Source: Phil1 sp964612925
GTDB taxonomy: Bacteria; Bacillota; Clostridia; Christensenellales; CAG-138
DNA length: 14,736 nucleotides
Direction of reading: 5' to 3'
NCBI GenBank assembly: GCA_964612925.1
Contig: CAZTFU010000037.1
Coordinates: 1-14,736, forward strand
Shown: positions 6,133-13,057 of the stretch, piece after piece
Numbering within the stretch: position 1 is the first letter of the stretch
How the letters are laid out: each line of letters opens with the position of its first letter
Program-made: the position numbers and the translations under genes
Notes under the pieces: generated by a model
Databases searched by the model: none
Told to the model about the DNA's origin: nothing
Seen by the model: only the letters and a program-made list of their open reading frames with translations

Positions 6133-6153
6133 TGCAAATGAGAATTATTTGCA
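6133..6153. promoter_or_regulatory. Operator 2, probable PerR/Fur-family box upstream of -35
   Basis: A 21-bp inverted repeat with arms TGCAAAT and ATTTGCA and core GAGAATT. On the reverse strand it matches operator 1 at 18 of 21 positions, sharing the ATTCTCA core. Centre-to-centre distance between the two boxes is 57 bp. It lies two bases from the -35 hexamer. Confidence 0.68.
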
Positions 6154-6480
6154 AAATATTTTGAAAGAGCAGAGGTGTAGGCCCTTGTAGGAATCATTAT
6201 TGCTTTAATTGGATTTTTATTCGAGCCATCGTTAATACTATATTGCCACACTCTCTACGGAGAGAGATTTGGAGAGAGTGTAGAGCTTACTCGTACCATA
6301 CCTCGACATACCCGTCTGTAATTCCATCCACACCGCAAAAGCACAAAGAAGCTCTGCTATCTAAGCGGATTCGTATCATTTTTCAAACCCTCTCGTAATA
6401 ATTGTACTCAATCGAAAAACTATCGCCTTCTATATTCTTACGCGGTTTTTCGCAAATACGGAGATAAAAGCGAAGAACGA
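6154..6480. other. Gene-poor stretch between the perR promoter and the lysS terminator
   Basis: No convincing gene of normal length is found here. A 9-bp hairpin (6248-6256 with 6273-6281, arms ACACTCTCT and AGAGAGTGT) is the clearest structure, without a U tract. On the plus strand one frame from about 6148 to 6330 reads like a short hydrophobic protein tail (ALVGIIIALIGFLFEPSLIL), but it is broken by a TAG at 6178-6180 and lacks a start. It may be a remnant or chance. A 30-codon minus-strand frame is listed separately. Confidence 0.5.
6287..6379 (-). CDS. Possible 30-residue small protein (doubtful)
   Basis: An ATG at 6379 follows AGAGGG at a spacing of about nine bases, and the frame ends at TAA 6287-6289. 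The product starts MIRIRLDSRASLCFC and ends with an acidic, aromatic tail, DGITDGYVEVWYE. The 9-bp hairpin at 6248-6281 begins 6 bp after the stop. I recognise no family and see only a weak promoter-like TACAAT upstream. It could equally be the residue of a decayed gene or a chance frame. Confidence 0.22.
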   Translation of the reverse strand: MIRIRLDSRASLCFCGVDGITDGYVEVWYE

Positions 6481-6514
6481 AAAAACAACCCTCCAAATTG
6501 ATCAATTTGGAGGG
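6479..6514 (-). terminator. Terminator of the greA-lysS operon
   Basis: A perfect 26-nt palindrome (6489-6514; arms CCCTCCAAATTGA and TCAATTTGGAGGG) is followed on the minus strand by TTGTTTTTTCG. It starts 25 bp beyond the lysS stop codon. Confidence 0.9.
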
Positions 6515-6538
6515 CTACAGTAGCTTATGCGGATTTAT

Positions 6539-8053
6539 TTAGTCGAGGGGCTTCATCGTCGGGAAAAGCAGTACATCGCGTATGCTTGTTTCGCCTGTAA
6601 GCAGCATGACCATGCGGTCTATGCCTATGCCTATGCCACCGGTTGGCGGCATGCCGTATTCAAGGGCCTGACAGAAATCCTCGTCTATCATCATGGCCTC
6701 ATCATCGCCCTTGGCGCGTTCCATGGCCTGTTGCACAAAACGGTTGCGCTGGTCGATGGGGTCGTTAAGCTCGCTGAAAGCGTTTGCGTATTCGTGACCC
6801 GCAATGAACAGCTCAAAGCGCTCCGTTATGCCGCTAACACCCTTTTTGCGCTTTGAAAGCGGAGAATTTTCAACGGGGTAGTCGATTATGAACGTGGGCT
6901 GGATAAGCTTGTCCTCGACAAATTCGTCAAATGCAAGCGCAAGCAGCTTGCCGCGGTTGGCGGTTTTATCCTCAAAGGGAAGCTTTATTCTCTTTGCCAA
7001 CTCACGCGCCTCTTCATCCGTTTCACAGGCCATAAAGTCCGCACCTGCGTACTTTTTCACCGCATCGTTCATGCTCAGCCGAGCAAAAGGCGGGGTAAGG
7101 TCAATGTCGTATTCGCCGTACTTTATCTTGGTGGTGCCGTTTACAAGCATACAGCAACGGGAGAAAAGATCTTCGCACAGCTCCATCATTCCATGGTAGT
7201 CGGTGTACGCCTGATATATTTCTATTGTGGTAAACTCGGGGTTGTGCGTGGCATCCATACCTTCATTGCGGAAAAGGCGGCCAATCTCATACACCCTTTC
7301 AAGTCCGCCGACTATGCAGCGCTTAAGGTGCAGCTCCGTTGCTATGCGAAGGTACATGTCGATATCAAGCGTGTTGTGGTGGGTTATGAACGGGCGTGCA
7401 CTTGCACCCGAGGCTGCGGAGTTGAGCACGGGCGTTTCCACCTCTATAAAGTCAAGCTCATTGAGCCTGCGGCGTATTTCAGCCTCTATCTTGGCGCGCT
7501 TGATAAACGTGTTCCTGACATCGGGGTTCATGATAAGGTCAACACTGCGCTGACGATACCTAAGCTCCTGATCCCTAAGCCCATGGAACTTTTCGGGGAG
7601 CGGACGCAGTGATTTTGAAAGCAGCGTAACACTTGAGGCGTGTACTGACACCTCGCCCGTTTTGGTCTTGAACACGATGCCCGTAATGCCGATTATGTCA
7701 CCGATGTCATATGTCTTAAAGTCGGCATACGATTCATCACCAACATCATCCCTACGGATATAAATCTGAATGTCGCCCTTGTAATCGAGTATATGCGCGA
7801 AAGAGGCCTTGCCCATTATGCGTTTGGACATCATTCTGCCCGCAACGGTAACGGTTTTACCCTCCATTTCGTCATAATTGTTGAGAATCTCGGTGCTGTA
7901 TGCATCCCTTGCAAATTTTACAATTTCAAAAGGATCCTTGCCGCGCTGCTGAAGAGCCTTCAGCTTATCGCGCCTTATTTGTATAAGCTCGTTTACTTCT
8001 TCAGCCGTCTGTTCACGCTCCTCAACGGGTACATTTACGTTCTTTTCTTCCAT
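6539..8053 (-). CDS. lysS: Lysine--tRNA ligase, class II
   Basis: This enzyme charges tRNA-Lys with lysine in the cytoplasm. Its 504 residues match the usual bacterial class IIb LysRS (about 500). After a helical N-terminal extension, an OB-fold anticodon-binding domain covers about residues 65-170 (VTVAGRMMSKRIMGKASFAH). The catalytic domain shows motif 1 (FIEVETPVLN), motif 2 (RLFRNEGMDATHNPEFTTIE) and motif 3 (GIGIGIDRMVMLLTG, then ETSIRDVLLFP). The start at 8053 has its AGGAGG (8068-8073) unusually far away, 14 nt, but there is no alternative in-frame start between them. It is 35 bp downstream of greA on the same strand with no promoter in the gap, so the two form a greA-lysS operon ending at a strong terminator. 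Confidence 0.97.
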   Translation of the reverse strand: MEEKNVNVPVEEREQTAEEVNELIQIRRDKLKALQQRGKDPFEIVKFARDAYSTEILNNYDEMEGKTVTVAGRMMSKRIMGKASFAHILDYKGDIQIYIRRDDVGDESYADFKTYDIGDIIGITGIVFKTKTGEVSVHASSVTLLSKSLRPLPEKFHGLRDQELRYRQRSVDLIMNPDVRNTFIKRAKIEAEIRRRLNELDFIEVETPVLNSAASGASARPFITHHNTLDIDMYLRIATELHLKRCIVGGLERVYEIGRLFRNEGMDATHNPEFTTIEIYQAYTDYHGMMELCEDLFSRCCMLVNGTTKIKYGEYDIDLTPPFARLSMNDAVKKYAGADFMACETDEEARELAKRIKLPFEDKTANRGKLLALAFDEFVEDKLIQPTFIIDYPVENSPLSKRKKGVSGITERFELFIAGHEYANAFSELNDPIDQRNRFVQQAMERAKGDDEAMMIDEDFCQALEYGMPPTGGIGIGIDRMVMLLTGETSIRDVLLFPTMKPLD

Positions 8054-8088
8054 TCGTGTATGCGCTGCCTCCTAATGCTGTGGTGGTG

Positions 8089-8562
8089 TTACTTGCCTAT
8101 TGAAAGAACCTCGAATTCGCCTACGCCGCCGGGGGTCTGAATCTCGACTATGTCGCCCACCTTGTGTCCAAGCAAAGTCTTGCCGACGGGAGATTCGTTC
8201 GAAATGCGGTTTTCATAGGGATTTGCCTCCGCACTGCCGACGATTTGGAAGGTTTTCTCCATACCGCCCGCGGAAAGCATCCTTACGGTTACGCTGGAAC
8301 CGACGTCTATGGCGTTGGTGTTCAGCGTACCCTCGTCTATAAGCACAACGTTTTTGAGCATGGCCTCGATTTCAAGTATCTCGTACTCAATGCGTGCCTG
8401 CTCAATTTTGGCTGCATCATATTCGGCGTTTTCACTAAGGTCACCAAAGGCCCTTGCCGTCTTTATTTCTTCCGCTATTTCGGCGCGTGCCGTGGTTTTA
8501 AGGTACTCTAATCTCTGTTCGTATTTTTCCACGCCTTCGGCGGTAAGCCTTACTTCAGCCAT
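8089..8562 (-). CDS. greA: Transcription elongation factor GreA
   Basis: GreA enters the RNA polymerase secondary channel and stimulates cleavage of backtracked RNA, rescuing stalled complexes. The 157-residue length is standard. The N-terminal coiled coil (about 1-75) carries the acidic tip at GDLSENAEYDAA, with Asp41 and Glu44 at the positions known to coordinate the catalytic metal. The C-terminal FKBP-like domain (about 80-157) ends in ISNESPVGKTLLGHKVGD, followed by a typical EIQTPGG segment. The start at 8562 is set by GGAGG (8570-8574) seven bases upstream; a 12-codon upstream extension reading through the leader hairpin is rejected. It is the first gene of a greA-lysS operon with a consensus promoter about 100 bp upstream. 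The leader can form a small GCCGC/GCGGC hairpin just before the RBS. Confidence 0.96.
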   Translation of the reverse strand: MAEVRLTAEGVEKYEQRLEYLKTTARAEIAEEIKTARAFGDLSENAEYDAAKIEQARIEYEILEIEAMLKNVVLIDEGTLNTNAIDVGSSVTVRMLSAGGMEKTFQIVGSAEANPYENRISNESPVGKTLLGHKVGDIVEIQTPGGVGEFEVLSIGK

Positions 8563-8658
8563 GTTTTTTCCTCCGCTTAGCCGCCGTAAAAGCGGCATAA
8601 TAAATTATTTTTATCGGGGAGACAGACAAACAAAAGCTATACTCCCACTATCCTTGTA

Positions 8659-8687
8659 ATTATATTTGCCAAACCCTATATTGTCAA
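8659..8687 (-). promoter_or_regulatory. Consensus sigma-A promoter of greA-lysS
   Basis: On the minus strand, TTGACA (8682-8687) and TATAAT (8659-8664) are both perfect hexamers with a 17-bp spacer. The leader to greA is about 90 nt and can form small stems (GGGAG/CTCCC and GCCGC/GCGGC). Confidence 0.88.
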
Positions 8688-8691
8688 GGCG

Positions 8692-8715
8692 TAAGGCCGT
8701 GTGTTTACGGCCTTA
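8692..8715 (-). terminator. Hairpin after the S41 peptidase gene (weak terminator)
   Basis: A perfect 9-bp stem (8692-8700 with 8707-8715, TAAGGCCGT/ACGGCCTTA) with a 6-nt loop lies 20 bp beyond the peptidase stop. No U tract follows on the minus strand (next is CGCCTTGACA), so termination may be partial. The greA -35 box starts 4 bp further on. Confidence 0.45.
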
Positions 8716-8735
8716 AATGGCTTTATTACCTTATA

Positions 8736-9959
8736 TTATTGCTCGCCCGCCTGTTCGCGCACATAATCAAGTGCCGCCCAAAGCTGAGCGTCCTGCTCCT
8801 GATCGAGTTCGTCTATGGGCAGCCCCTTCATTTCCTCGGGCAGATCCACCTCTATATCGGGCACAACGCCCTTGCCGTGAATGCTTTCTCCACTTGGAGT
8901 ATAATATGCACTTGTGGTCAGCTTTAACCATGAACCGTTTGAGCTTATGCGCCCCGTGGTCTGCACAACGCCCTTGCCGAACGTGGTCATACCGACTATA
9001 ATACCCGCGCCGTTGTCCTGCACGGCGGCGGCAAGTATTTCGCTTGCGGAGGCGGAGTTTTCGTTTACTATTATTGCCATCGGCACATTAACGCCCTTTT
9101 TGTTTGAGGTATATACCTGCTCGCCGTCATTACCGTCCTTAACGGTAACTATGGTGCATTCGTCAAGCAGAGTATCCGCAATGCTTACAACGTCATTCAA
9201 TAGCCCGCCCGGGTTGTTCCTGAGATCTATTACAAGGCTTGTCATGTTCCTGTCGGTAAGATCCTTTATGGCCTCGCGGAATTCCTCCGCGCAGTTCCCG
9301 CCGAATTGGCTTATGCGTATGTAACCCGTGTGGTGGTTATAAAGGTAATGCTTAACGTATTTTATGTTTATGCGCCCCGATGTAAGCTCAACGGTAAAAT
9401 CATCCTCACCGTCCCTTGCTATGGTCAATTCAACGCTTTCGCCGTCACCCTTTACTATAAGCGCGCTCAGCTCCTCAAGCTCCATGCCCGCGGTCGGCTG
9501 AGAATCAACCGCCACTATGCGGTCACCCGCTATAAGCCCCGCCTCACTTGCGGGCGTATCGTCATAAACGTCAAGAAGCAATGCGCCATCCTCCGTGGGC
9601 TGGCCTATAAGCACGCCTATACCGTCATATGTTCCGTTCAGGCTTGAAAGGTACTTTTCATACTCCTCGTCCGTGTAATACTGGGCGTACGGGTCATCAA
9701 GCTCCGCCACGATGCCGCGTGCGGCGGCCGTTATAAGCTGTTCACGCGACGGAGAATCGTAATAGCTTCTGTTTTCAATGTCTTTTATTATTTCGTCAAG
9801 CGCAAGAATATCCGAAAGCTCCGCATATTCCTGTGCGGAAAGCAGCACCGCATCCTCTCGATTTTGGTTATATAGCTGCATGGTAACGCCGGCGGATACA
9901 AGTGCCGTAATAAGCACGGCACCTATGAAATAAAGGATCGTCCTAAGCCGAGGCTTCAT
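8736..9959 (-). CDS. S41 family C-terminal processing peptidase (CtpA/CtpB-like)
   Basis: This serine protease is tethered to the outer face of the membrane and trims or degrades proteins from their C-termini. Its 407 residues start with a basic stretch and one transmembrane segment (about 7-27, TILYFIGAVLITALVSAGVT) acting as an uncleaved anchor or signal. A PDZ domain follows (about 110-195, YDGIGVLIGQ, then AGLIAGDRIVAVDSQ), then the S41 catalytic core. The Ser/Lys dyad is visible as Ser304 (NENSASASE) and Lys329 (TTFGKG), with the 25-residue spacing usual for the family. DLRNNPGG near 245-252 is the conserved core strand. The start at 9959 is set by AAGGAGG (9966-9972); a 20-codon upstream extension is rejected. 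It is monocistronic, with its own promoter, and divergent from glpK. In spore formers, relatives process signalling proteins; no such partner is visible here. Confidence 0.93.
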   Translation of the reverse strand: MKPRLRTILYFIGAVLITALVSAGVTMQLYNQNREDAVLLSAQEYAELSDILALDEIIKDIENRSYYDSPSREQLITAAARGIVAELDDPYAQYYTDEEYEKYLSSLNGTYDGIGVLIGQPTEDGALLLDVYDDTPASEAGLIAGDRIVAVDSQPTAGMELEELSALIVKGDGESVELTIARDGEDDFTVELTSGRINIKYVKHYLYNHHTGYIRISQFGGNCAEEFREAIKDLTDRNMTSLVIDLRNNPGGLLNDVVSIADTLLDECTIVTVKDGNDGEQVYTSNKKGVNVPMAIIVNENSASASEILAAAVQDNGAGIIVGMTTFGKGVVQTTGRISSNGSWLKLTTSAYYTPSGESIHGKGVVPDIEVDLPEEMKGLPIDELDQEQDAQLWAALDYVREQAGEQ

Positions 9960-9990
9960 GCCTGACCTCCTTAAAAAGAATATTATGCAC

Positions 9991-10019
9991 ATTCTACCAT
10001 TCCTTGACGTATCCGTCAA
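9991..10019 (-). promoter_or_regulatory. Promoter of the S41 peptidase gene
   Basis: On the minus strand, TTGACG (10014-10019) and TAGAAT (9991-9996) are 17 bp apart with TGG before the -10. The -35 hexamer is one arm of a perfect TTGACG/CGTCAA inverted repeat (10004-10019, 4-bp spacer), which could be a regulator site or chance. Confidence 0.68.
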
Positions 10020-10056
10020 ATTTGCACCGCGGCGGCTTTTATATGGTTAACATATC

Positions 10057-10065
10057 TGGTATAAT
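10057..10065 (+). promoter_or_regulatory. Extended -10 promoter of the glpK operon
   Basis: TGGTATAAT at 10057-10065 is an extended -10 element. No good -35 hexamer is seen at the expected spacing (TTTTAT near 10037-10042). An imperfect dyad (ATATG at 10041-10045, CATAT at 10051-10055) lies between, a possible operator. The predicted leader is only about 25 nt, too short for a GlpP-type antitermination hairpin. Confidence 0.6.
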
Positions 10066-10095
10066 TTATCCAGTTCATGTATGGAGGAAATCGCC

Positions 10096-11592
10096 GTGGC
10101 AGGATACATAATGGCACTTGATGCGGGCACAACATCAAACCGCTGTATTTTATTCGATACCAATGCGCAATTATGCGCGGTTGCGCAAAGAGAATTTACC
10201 CAGCATTACCCAAAACCGGGTTGGGTGGAGCATGATGCAAACGAAATATGGGCCACACAGCTTAGCGTTGCAGTGGAAGCTATGCAGAAACTTGGCATAG
10301 GTGCCGCGGACATAGCCGCAATAGGCATAACAAATCAGCGCGAAACCACCGTTGTGTGGGACAGACTGACGGGGGAACCCGTATATAATGCCATCGTGTG
10401 GCAGTGCAGGCGTACGGCAAATATATGTGACGAATTAAAGCGGCGCGGCCTTGAAAAGACGATACGCGAAAAGACGGGCCTTGTTATAGATGCTTACTTT
10501 TCCGCAACAAAGCTTAAATGGATACTCGATAACGTGCCATCCGCACGGCAAAGGGCGGAGCGGGGAGAGCTTTGCTTCGGCACGGTGGACACATGGCTTA
10601 TGTGGAAACTGTCCCGCGGCAAAATATTCGCAACGGATTACTCAAATGCGTCACGCACGATGCTGTTTAACATAAATACGCTTGATTGGGACGATGATAT
10701 ATTGAGAGAGCTTGATATCCCGCGTTCGATTTTGCCCGAGGTAAAACCCTCAAGCGGGCTTTTCGGCTGTACGGATGCTAACTTTCTGGGTGGCAGCATA
10801 CCCATTGCGGGCGTTGCGGGAGATCAGCAATCGGCACTGTTCGGACAGACCTGCTTTGAAGCGGGTGAAGCGAAGAACACATACGGCACGGGTTGCTTTT
10901 TGCTGATGAATACCGGCACTCGACCAGTGATGTCCGAAAACGGCCTTGTTACGACAATTGCATGGGGGCTGAACGGACGGGTGAATTATGCGCTTGAGGG
11001 CAGCATATTCGTGGCGGGTGCTGCGGTGCAATGGCTGAGAGACGAATTAAAGCTTATAGAAAGCGCGGCGGATTCCGAATATATGGCGGCAAAGGTGAAG
11101 GATACCAACGGTTGCTACGTCGTGCCGGCGTTTACGGGACTCGGTGCGCCGCACTGGGATCAATATGCCCGCGGCACGATAGTCGGCCTTAGCCGCGGCA
11201 CGAATAAATACCACATAATCCGTGCAACGCTTGACAGCATATGCTATCAGGTGAATGATGTTCTGTGCGCAATGCAGGCGGATTCGGGCATAAAGCTGAA
11301 TCAACTGCGGGTGGATGGCGGCGCAAGCGCGAACAATTATCTTATGCAGACACAATCCAATATAATAAACGCACCCGTAGTAAGGCCGAGTTGTGTTGAA
11401 TCCACCGCCATGGGCGCGGCATTTCTTGCGGGGCTTGCCGTGGGCTATTGGGCGGATATGCAAGCATTGCTTTTAAGCCGCCAAGCCGAGCGTGAGTTTT
11501 GTCCCACGATAAGCGAAAAAGTGCGCAATGAGAGAATACGCGGCTGGCTCCGCGCGGTAGAACGCTCCTATGCTTGGGAAGAAAGGGAATAA
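10096..11592 (+). CDS. glpK: Glycerol kinase
   Basis: GlpK phosphorylates glycerol to sn-glycerol-3-phosphate with ATP, trapping it in the cell. It is a FGGY-family kinase of 498 residues, the usual length. The GTG at 10096 is preferred because GGAGG (10083-10087) is eight bases upstream; the in-frame ATG at 10081 overlaps that RBS and would add five residues. Visible motifs are the N-terminal phosphate loop ALDAGTTSNR (7-16), NQRETTVVW with Arg82-Glu83 for glycerol binding, IVWQCRRT, catalytic Asp243 in AGDQQSALFGQ, NTYGTGCFLLMNTG, EGSIFVAGAAVQWLRD and RVDGGASANN. The segment before AGDQQ (NFLGGSIPIAG) lacks the histidine that HPr phosphorylates in enterococcal GlpK. It is the first gene of a four-gene plus-strand operon and sits 7 bp before the next start. 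ATA dominates its isoleucine codons. Confidence 0.97.
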   Translation: MAGYIMALDAGTTSNRCILFDTNAQLCAVAQREFTQHYPKPGWVEHDANEIWATQLSVAVEAMQKLGIGAADIAAIGITNQRETTVVWDRLTGEPVYNAIVWQCRRTANICDELKRRGLEKTIREKTGLVIDAYFSATKLKWILDNVPSARQRAERGELCFGTVDTWLMWKLSRGKIFATDYSNASRTMLFNINTLDWDDDILRELDIPRSILPEVKPSSGLFGCTDANFLGGSIPIAGVAGDQQSALFGQTCFEAGEAKNTYGTGCFLLMNTGTRPVMSENGLVTTIAWGLNGRVNYALEGSIFVAGAAVQWLRDELKLIESAADSEYMAAKVKDTNGCYVVPAFTGLGAPHWDQYARGTIVGLSRGTNKYHIIRATLDSICYQVNDVLCAMQADSGIKLNQLRVDGGASANNYLMQTQSNIINAPVVRPSCVESTAMGAAFLAGLAVGYWADMQALLLSRQAEREFCPTISEKVRNERIRGWLRAVERSYAWEERE

Positions 11593-11599
11593 GCTGAAA

Positions 11600-13057
11600 A
11601 TGGAAACGGTTTATGATGTTGCCGTAATAGGCGCGGGCGTAACGGGCTGTGCCGCGGCAAGGTATCTTAGCGCATACAAAGCAAAAACAATAGTTATAGA
11701 ACGCGCGGAGGATGTTTGCTCGCTCGGTGCAAGCAAGGCCAACAGCGCAATAGTTCATGCGGGCTTTGACGCTCACCACGGCAGCCTTATGGCAAAGCTT
11801 AACGTTGAAGGTAGCAAAATGATGGGTGCGCTTTCAAAAGAACTTGATTTTGACTATATAAACAATGGTAGCCTTGTTGTGTGCATGAATGAGGCGGACT
11901 ATCCTCAGCTTGAACGGCTTTATCAAAACGGCATCGAAAACGGCGTAGAGGGTCTTGAAATAGTGCGCGGGGAAAGGCTTTTCGAACTTGAGAGTGCCGT
12001 GCGGAGGGATGCATACGCCGCACTGTGGGCACCCACGGGGGCGATAGTTTGCCCCTTTGGGCTGACGATTGCGCTTGCGGAAAATGCGGAAGCAAACGGA
12101 GCGGAATTCAGCTTCAATTCCACTGTTACCGCACTGAGATATGAGGATGAGGGCTGGAGCATACAGACGAATCGAGGTCTTATTCGTGCACGCTCCGTTA
12201 TAAATGCCGCGGGAACATATGCCGATGTTCTGCATAACATGGTAAGCACACGGCGCATAAACATAACGCCGCGCAAGGGCGAATATATGCTGCTTGACAA
12301 AAGCGTGGGCGGCTTTGTAAAGCGCACGGTATTTCAACTGCCGAGCAAGCTTGGCAAGGGCGTGCTTGTAAGCCCCACGGTACACGGCAATATAATAGTC
12401 GGCCCCACCGCAGAAGATGTATTCGACAGGGACGGGGTGAACACCACACAATCGGGCCTTGCGACAGTTATGGAAAAGAGCGTGGCGGCGGTCGAATGTG
12501 TGCCGCTGAAGCAGGTGATAACGAGCTTTGCGGGACTTAGGGCTCATGAGGATGGGCATGAATTCATAATAGGATTGGCGGAAGGGACGAAGAATTTCTT
12601 TGATTGTGCGGGTATGGAATCCCCCGGCCTTTCAAGTGCACCCGCCGTTGGCAAGATGATAGCGGGAATTGTTGCAGAGTCACTCGGACTTGAGGAGAAT
12701 AAATCGTTTGAGCCAAGGCGACAGGGGATAATCAACCCAAGGAAACTGACAAACGCCGAACGCAATGCACTTATTGCAAGGGACGGTTCTTTCGGTCAAA
12801 TAGTGTGCCGCTGTGAGGGCATAACCGAAGGTGAGATCATATCGGCCATACGTCGCCCGATAGGCGCAAAAAGTCTTGACGGGGTTAAACGCCGTGTGCG
12901 TGCGGGCATGGGGCGCTGTCAAGGCGGCTTCTGCGGGACAAGGGTAATGGAAATACTGGCGCGGGAGCTTAATATAAGCATAAACGACGTAACAAAGTGC
13001 GGAGGCGAATCCAAAATGATAATGGGAACAAGCCGAAAAGGAGACATGCGGCAATGA
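11600..13057 (+). CDS. FAD-dependent glycerol-3-phosphate dehydrogenase, GlpA/LhgO-like with BFD-type [2Fe-2S] tail
   Basis: It probably oxidises glycerol-3-phosphate to dihydroxyacetone phosphate, passing electrons to partner subunits. The 485 residues comprise a DAO-type FAD domain (about 1-370) and a C-terminal BFD-like iron-sulfur domain (about 398-470). FAD binding is shown by IGAGVTG at 10-16, and SKANSAIVHAGFDAHHGSL fits the glycerol-3-phosphate/2-hydroxyglutarate oxidase group (COG0579). The iron-sulfur ligands are Cys403, Cys405 (VCRCEG), Cys440 and Cys445 (GRCQGGFC). The ATG at 11600 is chosen with AAAGGGA about 11 bases upstream; an earlier ATG at 11570 lies inside glpK without an RBS. 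The stop overlaps the next start (ATGA, 13054-13057), implying translational coupling. L-2-hydroxyglutarate oxidase is the family alternative, but the glpK neighbour supports a glycerol role. Confidence 0.87.
   Translation: METVYDVAVIGAGVTGCAAARYLSAYKAKTIVIERAEDVCSLGASKANSAIVHAGFDAHHGSLMAKLNVEGSKMMGALSKELDFDYINNGSLVVCMNEADYPQLERLYQNGIENGVEGLEIVRGERLFELESAVRRDAYAALWAPTGAIVCPFGLTIALAENAEANGAEFSFNSTVTALRYEDEGWSIQTNRGLIRARSVINAAGTYADVLHNMVSTRRINITPRKGEYMLLDKSVGGFVKRTVFQLPSKLGKGVLVSPTVHGNIIVGPTAEDVFDRDGVNTTQSGLATVMEKSVAAVECVPLKQVITSFAGLRAHEDGHEFIIGLAEGTKNFFDCAGMESPGLSSAPAVGKMIAGIVAESLGLEENKSFEPRRQGIINPRKLTNAERNALIARDGSFGQIVCRCEGITEGEIISAIRRPIGAKSLDGVKRRVRAGMGRCQGGFCGTRVMEILARELNISINDVTKCGGESKMIMGTSRKGDMRQ

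Noticed and set aside
11834..12559. Minus-strand 241-codon open frame
   Set aside because: It is antisense to the FAD dehydrogenase and shows only histidine- and alanine-rich shadow composition, with no RBS.
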